From the NCBI GenBank assembly GCA_030068145.1, contig JAPJBO010000339.1, positions 157,164-221,163 of the forward strand: DNA of 64,000 nucleotides. Direction: 5' to 3'. Below the pieces are notes generated by a model. It saw only the letters and a program-made list of their open reading frames with translations. It did not search any database and was not told where the DNA came from. Shown here one piece after another: positions 32,236 through 41,529 of the stretch (position 1 is its first letter; each line of letters starts with the position of its first letter). This DNA is from Diplonema papillatum. Its lineage: Eukaryota > Euglenozoa > Diplonemea > Diplonemida > Diplonemidae. The translations under genes and the position numbers were made by a program.

Positions 32236-32240
32236 TGCAG
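32200..32240 (+). promoter_or_regulatory. Candidate spliced-leader acceptor of the GlcNAc-transferase-like gene
   Basis: A pyrimidine-rich tract (about 32180-32210) and AAATTTTGCAG with AG at 32239-32240, 35 bases before the chosen ATG. An equivalent ATTTTGCAG precedes the broken copy at about 31849-31857. Inferred from pattern. Confidence 0.45.
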
Positions 32241-32275
32241 GGGGGAGAGGTGGGAAGGAAGGTGGTGCAAAGGGC

Positions 32276-33685
32276 ATGCACGCGCGCAGGCTGGCGCTGA
32301 TCGCAGTTCCGTCGCTGCTGCTGCTGCTGCTGCTGTGGACCACGCCGCACGGAGGGAGCCATGCCGCTGCGGTCTCCGCCGCGTGGGACGGAGCCGAACG
32401 CCGCCGCGCCGCGGAACCCGGCCCGGGCCGCGGAGTGCGAGAGCCGGCAGCGCCGCTGAAAAATGCGCCCGCGGCGGCCGCCGCCGACGGCGGAGAAGAA
32501 AAAGGAGAAGAAGAAGAGGACAAGGACCCTCTGCTCTCCCGCGCCGCCGTCCGCCGGCGCGACCAGCGCACGATTTTCGTCTCGATCGCCGCGTTTCGCG
32601 ACTCGGAAGCCGCGGACACACTGCGGTCGATGTACGAGACGGCCCGGAGACCGGAGCGCATCTTCGCGGGGGTGGTCTGCCAGCGGGCGGAGAGCATGCC
32701 CGAGGAACGGTGCATCCCACCTGAGTGGGAAGGACCGCTGGATGCCTGCCGGTTGAACGCGTCAACCGCCCGATCGATCGACCCAGCGGCGGATCCCGCT
32801 TTCTGCCCTAGGGGCAACGTGCGGTTGACAGATATGCCGGCGGCGCAGGCGCGGGGGCCCTGCCACGCCAGGTACCTCGCGACGCTGCTGCATGCCGGCG
32901 AGGACTTCTTCATGATGATAGACTCGCACAACAAGTTCGTCGACTCGTGGGACGAAGTCGCCCTGCAGCAGCACGAGCTCTGCGACTCCGAAAAATGCGT
33001 CCTCTCCGTGTACCCTATGGCGCTGTCGGCGGCGAAGGCGGTGCCACCGCCCGCGGAGCAGGACAAAGTCGCCCACCTCTGCATGACGGGCCACTGGAAC
33101 TACGACGGATTCCCCGGGCCCTTCGCGGCCGGCGTCGTGCAGTCGTCGAAGGCGCCGCGGCCCCAGCCGTTCCTCGGGGCAGGGTTCGTCTTCGCGAACT
33201 CGTCGATGATCAAAGACGTGCCGTTCGACCCGCACCTGCCGTTCCTGTTCCAAGGGGAGGAGATCCTGCTGACCGTCCGGCTGTGGACCCACGGCTACGA
33301 CTTCTTTTCCCCCGGCCGGAACATCCTGTACCACCACTACTACCGCAACGGGAAGCCGCGGATGGAGGGCATCCCGGGCTACCGCTCGAAGCGGGCGAAG
33401 TCGCAGATGCGGGTGCAGTACCTGCTGCGGATCCCGCGCCGGGGTGCCTCCGGGGCCCTCCGCATCCCGCTGGACACAGACGACGTGAACGTGACCATCG
33501 ACGCCGACAAATACGGCGTCGGCTCCGTGCGGCCGATGAAGGCTTACTGGGACTACGCCCGCATCGACCTCGGAAAGATGGAAGGCCACCGCGCAGACCG
33601 GTACTGGTGCCGGGCATACGGCGGGCGGGGGCCGTACTCGAGCGAGTGGAAGGAAGCCTTGCGGAACTTGGTCGCTGGGGATTGA
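32276..33685 (+). CDS. Type II membrane glycosyltransferase of the GlcNAc (Skp1 GnT1-like) family, 469 aa
   Basis: Members of this family (Pfam GlcNAc, PF11397) transfer N-acetylglucosamine; the best known modifies hydroxyproline of Skp1. The start at 32276 puts a signal anchor first (RLALIAVPSLLLLLLLW, residues 4-20). An in-frame upstream ATG at 32189 would bury this segment and lies before the acceptor. A low-complexity stem follows (residues 21-95, with an acidic EEKGEEEEDKD run). The catalytic domain starts at residue 100 with IFVSIAAFRDSEAADTLRSM, then RIFAGVVCQR, GPCHARYLATLLHAGEDFF, the metal/nucleotide motif IDSH at residues 215-218, FLGAGFVFANSSM, FLFQGEEILLTVRLWTHGYD and ILYHHYYR. 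The C-terminal part has YWDYARIDL. The anchor suggests a Golgi-luminal enzyme rather than a cytosolic one. Both ends of the gene are echoed by decayed copies in the flanks. Confidence 0.88.
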   Translation: MHARRLALIAVPSLLLLLLLWTTPHGGSHAAAVSAAWDGAERRRAAEPGPGRGVREPAAPLKNAPAAAAADGGEEKGEEEEDKDPLLSRAAVRRRDQRTIFVSIAAFRDSEAADTLRSMYETARRPERIFAGVVCQRAESMPEERCIPPEWEGPLDACRLNASTARSIDPAADPAFCPRGNVRLTDMPAAQARGPCHARYLATLLHAGEDFFMMIDSHNKFVDSWDEVALQQHELCDSEKCVLSVYPMALSAAKAVPPPAEQDKVAHLCMTGHWNYDGFPGPFAAGVVQSSKAPRPQPFLGAGFVFANSSMIKDVPFDPHLPFLFQGEEILLTVRLWTHGYDFFSPGRNILYHHYYRNGKPRMEGIPGYRSKRAKSQMRVQYLLRIPRRGASGALRIPLDTDDVNVTIDADKYGVGSVRPMKAYWDYARIDLGKMEGHRADRYWCRAYGGRGPYSSEWKEALRNLVAGD

Positions 33686-33689
33686 GCCT

Positions 33690-34130
33690 TCTCTGGTGTC
33701 TGGAAAGCGGCCTTGCGGTGCTTGGACACTGAGAAAGCCTTGACACTGGGTAATTGAGCCTTCCCTGTCTCGAAGGAAGCCCTGCAGTGCTTGAATGCCA
33801 TGTCCGTGCACCGCTTTGCAGCGAGCCTTCCTTTGAAAGCAGAAGCCGGTGGTGCGGCAGTTGGCTGTCGACGAAGAGCGTTTCTTCGCTGTCGTGCTGG
33901 AAGGACGCCCGCATACACCTCGGCAAGATAGCAGGCCACCGCGCAGACTGAGTGGAAGGAAGCCTTGCGGATATTGGTCGCTGGGGATTGAGCCTTTTCT
34001 GTGTCTGGCAAGCAGCTTTGCGGAGACTGAGAAAGCCTTGACACCATGAAATTGGGCCTTCACTGAATGAAGGAAGCCCTGCAGTGCTTGGGCACTGGGA
34101 ATTGGACCTTCTGTGCCATGTCCAGCGCTC
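33690..34130. pseudogene. Decayed copies of the 3' end of the GlcNAc-transferase-like gene
   Basis: GTGGAAGGAAGCCTTGCGGA followed by a TTGGTCGCTGGGGATTGAGC block recurs at about 33952. It is preceded by GCCCGCATACACCTCGGCAA and AGGCCACCGCGCAGACTGAG, matching 33557-33600 with a deletion. Further short echoes of GGAAGCCCTGCAGTGCTTG and TTGAGCCTTC follow. The copies lack everything upstream of the last 40 codons. Confidence 0.85.
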
Positions 34131-34262
34131 TGCGCCACGACGAGGTAAAATGGTATCGACCTCTGCCACACAGAACATCCGCCTCTTGTCCTGCCAGCCT
34201 CACCCGGTGATTCTGAGACGCCCTCCAGTCGTTCTTAATTCCGGGCCACTGTCGTGTAGAAC
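34131..34262. other. Short unassigned spacer
   Basis: No recognisable element between the last gene-end echo and the satellite. Confidence 0.4.
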
Positions 34263-35190
34263 TGTTGACCATGTCAACGGACCAATGTTACTGTCTTCGC
34301 AGACCCGCTCTCCCTCAGTATGCCCGTGAAGCAAGCAACTTGGTCACTTGTCTGTTGCGAACGTGATAGCCCGCTGACCATGTCAATGAACTGCTGTTGC
34401 TGTCTTTGAAGATTTCTCCAGCGAAGAAAATCGTCCGTCGGAGAGGGAAGCAAGCGAGCATGCCAACAACCTGGTCACTTGTCTATTGCGAACGTGATGA
34501 CACGTTGACCATGTCAATGAACTTCTGTTGCTGTCTTTGAAGATTTCTCCAGCGAAGAAAATTGTCCGTCGGAGAGGGAAGCAAGCGAGCATGCCAACAA
34601 CCTGGTCACTTGTCTATTGCGAACGTGATGACACGTTGACCATGTCAATGAACTTCTGTTGCTGTCTTTGAAGATTTCTCCAGCGAAGAAAATTGTCCGT
34701 CGGAGAGGGAAGCAAGCGAGCATGCCAACAACCTGGTCACTTGTCTATTGCGAACGTGATGACACGTTGACCATGTCAATGAACTTCTGTTGCTGTCTTT
34801 GAAGATTTCTCCAGCGAAGAAAATTGTCCGTCGGAGAGGGAAGCAAGCGAGCATGCCAACAACCTGGTCACTTGTCTATTGCGAACGTGATGACACGTTG
34901 ACCATGTCAATGAACTTCTGTTGCTGTCTTTGAAGATTTCTCCAGCGAAGAAAATCGTCCGTCGGAGAGGGAAGCAAGCGAGCATGCCAACAACCTGGTC
35001 ACTTGTCTATTGCGAACGTGATGACACGTTGACCATGTCAATGAACTTCTGTTGCTGTCTTGAATATCCTCTCAGTCTACCCGAGTTCTCCTGCGAAAAA
35101 ATTGCCCGTCGTCGGAGAAGGGAGCAAGAGAAGCATGCCAGCAACCTGGCCACTTGCCTGTTTCGATAGTTAATAGTCCGTTGACCTTGC
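34263..35190. repeat. 131-bp satellite, six good copies plus diverged edge copies
   Basis: GACCATGTCAATGAACT[TG]CTG recurs at about 34376, 34507, 34638, 34769, 34900 and 35031, with TGAAGATTTCTCCAGCGAAG and GCATGCCAACAACCTGGTCA in each unit. Copies 2 to 5 are almost identical; the outer ones (34263 and 35175) are diverged. This gradient is typical of unequal crossing-over. A relative exists at 14994-15110. Confidence 0.95.
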
Positions 35191-35344
35191 AATGGACCTC
35201 CGTTTCTGTTTTCGAAGATCCGCCCTCAGTCTACCCGAGTTCTCCTGCGTATCCATTGTCCGGCATGCCAAAGAGCATCCGTATGAGCGTGCTCAAGTCG
35301 CAAGGAGAGTTTCCGCTCTCCGTATTTGAGCCGGTCCACCCTCT

Positions 35345-35440
35345 GCTGATGGACTGCTGACAGACTGCAGATAGACTGCTGATGGACTGCTGACAGACTG
35401 CTGATAGACTGCTGTTAGACTGCTGATGGACTGTGCTGGA
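35345..35440. repeat. 11-bp repeat family (ACTGCTGATAG), imperfect, inverse of 17615-17745
   Basis: About eight units of ACTGCTGA[TC]AG and variants (ACTGCAGATAG, ACTGCTGTTAG, ACTGCTGATGG). Confidence 0.85.
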
Positions 35441-35924
35441 CGAAACCCGGTCGTCTCCGCAGTCCTCCGGGCGGGGCATGCATTTATGCCCAAGGAGCCT
35501 CTCTGCGAGCGATCAAAAGTCGTAAGGGGAGCCCGAGTGCGCCGCAAGGATGTCCTACAGTGATGAGATGCAGCCTACATTGTGTCAAAGTGGTGGTGTC
35601 CGCAACAATGCAATGCCGCTCGCCTCTATCTAGGGAAAGACGGCCTCGGGTCGGGGGATCACGGTACGGTAGTACTCCTATTGCTATCACGTTTCATAGG
35701 CGCCTCTCGACCGTCGTGCTACGTCTGATAACTGCCGAGGGACTTTTGTACTGTGACGGGCTGTACGCTGCTAGGTGATACGTATCGGACACGTGATCCG
35801 TTTTACTGATCCATGTATCGGACCGCTCAAAACTCGGCGCTTCTGTAGAGAACACCGTGGCAAGCATAGCCGCGGGTAGCACCGAGAGCGCCACTCAAAG
35901 CACCTTCAATCTGAGCCCAGACCT
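35441..35924. other. Unassigned, possibly rDNA-derived variable sequence
   Basis: Directly next to the antisense LSU fragment and of even composition. It could be LSU expansion segments carried along, but no conserved rRNA block was recognised. Confidence 0.3.
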
Positions 35925-36065
35925 AAACCCGCACTGACGATCCCGCATGTGTCCTCGGAGCCAATCCTTTTCCCGAAGTTACGGATCCAGTTTGCCGACT
36001 TCCCTTACCTACATTGTTCTGTCGGCCAGAGGCTTTTCGCCTAGGAGACCTATTGCGGTTAGCGA
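35925..36065 (-). rRNA. 28S (LSU) rRNA fragment, antisense, from a later LSU region
   Basis: On the minus strand: GGTCTCCTAGGCGAAAAGCC, GAACAATGTAGGTAAGGGAA, GTCGGCAAACTGGATCCGTA, ACTTCGGGAAAAGGATTGGC. This is a conserved LSU block downstream of the part found at 3150-3500 and 8345-8985. Fragment only. Confidence 0.9.
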
Positions 36066-36589
36066 ATGAAATCTCCCCTATTTTTAGTACTAACAATCTT
36101 GCGGGTTGCCCTTCAATGTATTGTGCAGGCTAAAAAGACGTAGACAGCGTGTTTTGGTGGTTGATCAGAAATTCCCTACCTGAATAGACACAGGGTACAT
36201 ACAAGTGGGAAAACGATCAACCGGCACGCACAAACGCACAAAACATCCAGAAGACACCTTACTACACAACGCTCGACCGAACACCGTTCTCGATTTTAGT
36301 GGTGGGGTGGGGGATCGGGTCGGGGACCTCTCCACGGAGATGTAGAGGGGAGGGCGGCGCAATCATCTCGAGCTTCCTCTTGTTCTCTTCGCTCGAAAGG
36401 AGGAAAGGCACCCGACAAGGAGAAGGGAGCGGTCGGACGCGTCTCCTTCCCTTCTCACCGCGCCGCTTGTTGTTTCGAGCGACGGGCCCTCTTCCTGCAG
36501 TTCTGGGCCTGGCTCGTCTGCCGACACCGCCCGAGTCTTTTCTCGCCGACCTCGTATTCAAGGCGTCTTCATCCGTCCGGGTTGTGCAA
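36066..36589. other. No gene recognised
   Basis: Contains CAACCGGCACGCACAAACGC at about 36219, shared with 2289. No coding support. Confidence 0.45.
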
Positions 36590-37010
36590 TCTAATAACGG
36601 CTGCATTAGGTCCGATCTGAAAATACCGTGTGTCCGGTACGCACCTCGTCTGATCCCAAGCAGGCTGCAGCCGTCCATTGCCCCGGCAGCTTTGTGTCTG
36701 CTCTGGCCTGATAAAGCCATTGTACCTAAAACCCGAGCTCCTTCCTGGTCTGGTGTGCGCCTCGTCTGATCCCAAAACAGATTGCAGCCCGTCGTCCCGG
36801 CAGCTCTGTGCCTGTTCAGATCTGCCAGAGCCTGCATTCGACCTACAACCCGACGAGCTCCTTTTCTGGTCTGGTAGGTCCGTGTGCCCCTCGTGGTACG
36901 CACCAAGCAGGCTGCATCCGTCCGCTGCCCCGGCCTGTGTCTGCTCTGATCTGATAGAGCCCGCATTGGGCCTTAAACTCGACGAGCTCGTTCCTGGTAC
37001 CGCGTGAGAG
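36590..37010. repeat. About 117- to 129-bp tandem repeat upstream of the coiled-coil gene, about 3.5 copies
   Basis: Units share GCTGCA[GT]CCGTCC, CCCCGGCAGCT[TC]TGTG, CTGTTCAGATCTG or CTGCTCTGATCTG, and CGAGCTC[CG]TT[CT]CTGGT (anchors near 36663, 36780 and 36909). They are imperfect. A decayed piece runs to about 37060, close to the start codon. Confidence 0.8.
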
Positions 37011-37085
37011 CTGTGTAAGAGCTGGTGCTCTGATCTGTCCTGGCCTTGTCCGAAGCGAGTCGAATCGCTGCCCGTTCAACTCCGG

Positions 37086-39050
37086 ATGACCACCGAGAAC
37101 CGAGGGAACCGCGCGATGAAGAAGGTTGCCGGCGACAACGACGACTTCAAGGAGAAGTACGAAGACCTCCTCCGCGCCGGCAGGCTCTACCGAGAAGATG
37201 TCGACGCCCTGTTCGCGAGGCTCCAGAGCGAGCTGAAGGAGAAGGACTGGAAAATCAGCGAACTGCGGCTGCTCCTCGAAAGGCAGGACCGGGCACGCGC
37301 GCGGGCCGAGAGAGCAGTCGTAGAGCTGCAAGCGGAGCGGGCGAAGGCCGTCCCTCCGCCTTCTCATCCTCCTCCTCCTCATCCTCCTCCTCCTCATCCT
37401 TCCAGCGGATCCGACGCGGGAGGAGCCAGCAGGAGCCAGAGCAGGCCCGCCGGTGACGACGACCGGCGCGACAACGACGTCAGCAACAGCAGCAACTACA
37501 ACAACAGCAACATCAACAACAACAACACCACCACCACCACCACCACACGCAACGCCAGCAGCAGCAGCAACAGCAAAAGCGGCAGCAGGAATGCCGCCCA
37601 TGCTGCCGAGGGGCGCGGCAGTGGGGACGGAGAGCCCGGCCCTCGCTGCCCGGGCGGGAACGCGGCGGCGGACGGAGACGACCCCCGGAGGGGGGAGGGG
37701 GGGTGTTCGGCGACGACGGCGGAGCTGATGGGGCGCGTCGTGGCGCTGCTGTCCGAGCGCCGGCTGGTCGACCGGCGGCTGGCGGAGCTCGAAGCCGACC
37801 TGTCCGCGGCGAAGGCCGGCGAGTCGGGCGCGGCGGCCCGGTACAGCCAAGGCATCGCCGCCGTCGAGCACCGTGAGCGCCTCAGCCGAGAGCGCGTCCG
37901 GTACCTCGAGTCTCGGGTGGACTCCCTCGCCACCTGCCTCACCTCCACGCCGGCGACCCTCGCCTTCCGCCAGCCGAGCCCTCCCTTCGCGACACCGTGT
38001 GGCCCGCCGATTTTATACTCGGTTTCGGACGCGGCTGGTAACGCGTTTCGGGATCAGTACGGCAGCAGGAACACCCCCGCGGCCCAGTCGCCGCCGCCGA
38101 GGGGACAGACGGCGCAGGATGAGGCGCATACGCCGGCGGCGGCGGCGGGAGCAGGGAACGCGCCAGACCCGAGCACCCAGCAGCACGGCGGCTTGTTTCG
38201 CCCGCACTCGGAAGCTTCGGTGCTCTCCGCCGCCGCCCGCGCCGCACAGGCGCCCGGCGCCCCCTACGCTCGCAGCTTCCACGCGGAAACCCCGTCCAAC
38301 GTCTCGCCTCGTCGCTCGTCGGCTGCCTGCCTGCACGCAGCCGCGAGCCCCCCACCAGGGCTGGGGCGTCCAAGCAGCCGTGACGCGTCGCCTGCGCCCG
38401 CACAGCCCTGGTGCGCCCCAGGTGCCCCGTATTCAGAACACGGGGCACAACGCTGTCCCGAAGGTGCGCCGCGGTCGCCATCGGCGCGGGCCAACCCTAC
38501 TTCAGAAGAAAACGGAGTAGAGTTCGAAGGCGCGCCGCGGCGCGGCGGCTCGCCGTCGGCGCGGGTCAACGCGATTTCAGAAGAAAACAGAGCAGAGTCG
38601 GAAGGTGCGCCGCGGCGCGGCGGTTCGCCGCCGGCGCGGGTCGACGCGGATTCAGATCCGCCGGGGACGGGGGCGGGGCCGCCGTCCCCCCACGCGTGCG
38701 GCGACTGCCGAGGGCTGCGGGCGCGCGGCCGGCAGCTGGCGGCGCAGGTGGCCGAGCTGACCGGGAGCTCGGCGCGGCGGGCCGCCGCGCTCGCGGACGC
38801 GGCCGCGCGGGAAACCGAGACCGCTCGCGCGTGGGCGGGCGAGAGGCGCGGGCTCGAGGCGGCGGCCGCCCGGCTCCAGTCCGAGTGCCGAGCGAAGGAC
38901 GCCGAAGCCGCGATCCTCGCCGACGAGCTCGCCGCCGCTCGCGGGGCGTGGGCGGCCCTGCGGGCGGACTACGACAAGAGAGTGTCGCATGTCGGCCAGG
39001 TCCTCGCGCTCGTCAAGACCTTGGACAGAGATGCCGGCAAGAAATACTAA
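37086..39050 (+). CDS. Coiled-coil protein with low-complexity centre, 654 aa
   Basis: No enzymatic domain is seen; likely structural or cytoskeletal, function unknown. Residues about 20-95 form a heptad-rich helix (DDFKEKYEDLLRAGRLYRED, then LFARLQSELKEKDWKISELR). A Pro/His stretch (residues 96-110) and an Asn/Thr/Ser-rich stretch (about 130-175, with NNNNTTTTTTT) follow. A second coiled coil lies at about 217-305 (AELMGRVVALLSERRLVDRR). Then comes a long Pro/Ala/Ser-rich part with a 25-residue repeat (GAPRRGGSPSARV, about 3 copies near 38460-38660). The third coiled coil (about 540-654) begins with CGDCRGLRARGRQLAAQVAE and ends LVKTLDRDAGKKY. The start is the first ATG of the frame; an in-frame ATG 36 bases later is also possible. 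Its 3' end is duplicated twice downstream. Confidence 0.75.
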   Translation: MTTENRGNRAMKKVAGDNDDFKEKYEDLLRAGRLYREDVDALFARLQSELKEKDWKISELRLLLERQDRARARAERAVVELQAERAKAVPPPSHPPPPHPPPPHPSSGSDAGGASRSQSRPAGDDDRRDNDVSNSSNYNNSNINNNNTTTTTTTRNASSSSNSKSGSRNAAHAAEGRGSGDGEPGPRCPGGNAAADGDDPRRGEGGCSATTAELMGRVVALLSERRLVDRRLAELEADLSAAKAGESGAAARYSQGIAAVEHRERLSRERVRYLESRVDSLATCLTSTPATLAFRQPSPPFATPCGPPILYSVSDAAGNAFRDQYGSRNTPAAQSPPPRGQTAQDEAHTPAAAAGAGNAPDPSTQQHGGLFRPHSEASVLSAAARAAQAPGAPYARSFHAETPSNVSPRRSSAACLHAAASPPPGLGRPSSRDASPAPAQPWCAPGAPYSEHGAQRCPEGAPRSPSARANPTSEENGVEFEGAPRRGGSPSARVNAISEENRAESEGAPRRGGSPPARVDADSDPPGTGAGPPSPHACGDCRGLRARGRQLAAQVAELTGSSARRAAALADAAARETETARAWAGERRGLEAAAARLQSECRAKDAEAAILADELAAARGAWAALRADYDKRVSHVGQVLALVKTLDRDAGKKY

Positions 39051-39056
39051 CGGATC

Positions 39057-40280
39057 CCTCCCTCTACCTTCGGATTGGTCAGTGCGGCGTGGCGAAGAAC
39101 GAGGTGCTGCCGCCGCAGGCGCGGGCCAACGCGCTGCCCGAGACCGCGCGTGTCAAGGCAGCGTCCGAAGGTGCGCCGGTGGCGGCGTGGATCAACGCGC
39201 TGCCCGAAAACGGAGCGGCACAACGCTACTGCGCGGCGGTTCGCCGTCGGCGCGGGCCAACGCGGATTCAGATCCGCCGGGGACGGGGGCGGGGCCGCCG
39301 TCCCCCCACGCGTGCGGCGAACTGCCGAGGGCTGCGGGCGCGCGGCCGGCAGCTGGCGGCGCAGGTGGCCGAGCTGACCGGGAGCTCCGCGCGGCGGGCC
39401 GCCGCGCTCGCGGACGCGGCCGCGCGGGAAACCGAGGCCGCTGGGCTCGAGGCGGCGGCCGCCCGGCTCCAGTCCGAGTGCCGAGCGAAGGACGCCGAAG
39501 CCGCGATCCTCGCCGACGAGCTCGCCGCCGCTCGCGGGGCGTGGGCGGCCCTGCGGGCGGACTACGACAAGAGAGTGTCGCATGTCGGCCAGGTCCTCGC
39601 GCTCGTCAAGACCTTGGACAGCGATGCCGGCAAGAAATACTAACGGATCCCTCCCTCTACGTTCGGATTGGTCGGTGCGGCGTCCACGAGTGGCGAAGAA
39701 CGAGGTGCAACACCGCGGTGCTGCCGCCGCCGGCGCGGGCCAACGCGCTGCCCGAGACCGCGCGTGTCAAGGCAGCGTCCGAAGGTGCGCCGGCGGCGGC
39801 GTGGATCAACGCGCTGCCCGAAAACGGAGCGGCACAACGCTACTCTGAAGGTTCGCCGCGGCGCGACGGTTCGCCGTCGGCGCGGGCCAACGCGGATTCA
39901 GATCCGCCGGGGACGGGGGCGGGGGCCGCCGTCCCCCCACGCGTGCGGCGGCTGCCGAGGGCTTGCGGGCGCGCGGCCGGCAGCTGGCCGCCGCGCTCGC
40001 GGACGCGGCCGCGCGGGAAACCGAGGCCGCTCGCGCGTGGGCGGGCGAGAGGCGGCGGCCACCCGGCTCCGAGTGTCGAGCGAAAAGACACCGAAGCCGT
40101 GATCCTCGCCGACGAGCTCGCCGCCGCTCGCAGGGCATGGGCGGCCCTGCGGGTGGACTACGACAAGAGAGTGTCGCATGTCGGCCAGGTCCTCGCGCTG
40201 GTCAAGACCTTGGACAGAGAGTGGCAGCAAGAAATACTAAACCCCTCCCTCTACCTTCGGATTGGCGTCCACGAGTGACG
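39057..40280 (+). pseudogene. Two partial tandem duplicates of the 3' end of the coiled-coil gene
   Basis: Copy 1 ends with LVKTLDSDAGKKY and a stop at 39643. Copy 2 ends near 40240 with a changed tail (TLDREWQQEILNPS). Unit spacing is about 590 bases. Both copies keep GRQLAAQVAELTGSSARRAA-type or shorter coiled-coil sequence, but with internal deletions (copy 2 lost the ELTGSS segment). Each begins with a shared GCGCTGCCCGAGACCGCGCG block absent from the parent gene. Neither has its own recognisable start. Confidence 0.88.
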
Positions 40281-41279
40281 AAGAACGGTGCACGAACATC
40301 GCGGTGCTAAAAAAGAACAATGCCGGCAACACAATAAATGCAGCCACGCACACCAATATACGATACCTTCACCCGGAGACTATAGACCCCCGGATCCCAA
40401 GTGAACCTGCACTCTAATAAAGAGGACCCACGGAGTCTTACACTCCCTGCTTCCCTTTTCCCACTTGTGTTAACAATGCCGTTGGTACTAAAAAGTAGTA
40501 GTTGGCAGGCAGCGTACTGCATGAAACTACCAAATCAGGAGGGTTCCGCTAGTGCGCACAAACACAGGTTTCTTCGAAGAACACTTGATGCTGGCATAAA
40601 CGTGATTTTACCCCCACCCCGGTTGTAGCACACCCGTTTCTCGAGTACGTCTCAGACACTCCCTCTTTAACTCCAGCTTCGGAGCACTCCACCGGGTGTG
40701 ATTCGTAGGGAACACTCGGAGGAGGTCGCCCGTTGCAAAACTACAGGAGGAAAACGTGCCGCAGTCCAGTCCACGAATCACGGGATTATAATGTGCGTCC
40801 AACAACAAGCAAATATGCTAATCCAAACAACTGCTGCCGTATGCCGTAGAGAAAACCTGCTTCAAGAAATCAACTGCTGGGCTAGTCTGACACTTGCTCG
40901 GTCGGAAAAAATTGACCCAGTCGTAGTGGTATGCTAGTTGCTTCTCCCCCTGCGCGCGCCTCTCGGAGAAAAAGCGACAGGTCGAGAAATCCACCTGTTG
41001 ATGGATATGTGTAGAGCTGTAAAGCTGTGAGAGCGATGGGACAGAGTTTCGACAGTGTCAAGGTTATAGTATAGGCTTGTACTTCCAGCGAGCACTCAAA
41101 CCATCTTGTAACGCGTTACGGCGCGGAGTCACACGGGGTACTACCATGATCTGTGAGGCACTGAGATCAAGGGTGGTATGTCAGTAGGCGGGAGCCCGCA
41201 AAGCGGTATAAGTGGACAGCGGTCATGCTGCGGCAGGTGAAACCGTAACCCCTTCTTTTGACCCCGTGGCGCCTCTGTC
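40281..41279. other. No gene recognised
   Basis: Carries a short piece of family R3 (about 40700-40790). The stretch 41010-41250 has the even composition of a structured RNA or rDNA-like piece, but no conserved block could be assigned. Confidence 0.4.
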
Positions 41280-41529
41280 ATTTTACGCCGCTGAAAACCA
41301 GTACTGGTTCTTGCATTGCGATAAATGACGGCTTTCGTGTCTCTTGAGCAAGGGCAGACACCAAGAGGTTGGCCGGGCGCAGGGGGTTCTTACGCCGTGA
41401 GGAGCGCCCGTGGCCAGGTTCCCGTCTCTTGTGCCAGTCTCCACGCCTTCTCCACCGTTTTCTCCTCGGCTGCTTGCACAAACCCCGTTCTCGTCTTCGC
41501 TAGAGTCTCCTCAATGAGTGATCTCTCCC

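Noticed and set aside
32762-34171. Antisense open frame of 469 codons over the GlcNAc-transferase-like gene
   Set aside because: It is a shadow of a GC-rich coding strand. The plus frame has the conserved family blocks in order.
36262-36966. Minus-strand frame of 234 codons upstream of the coiled-coil gene
   Set aside because: Its repeated peptide only reflects the 117-129-bp tandem repeat. No start context or family match.
41010-41250. Possible structured RNA or rRNA piece
   Set aside because: Even base composition is suggestive, but no conserved rRNA, tRNA or snRNA block could be recognised.
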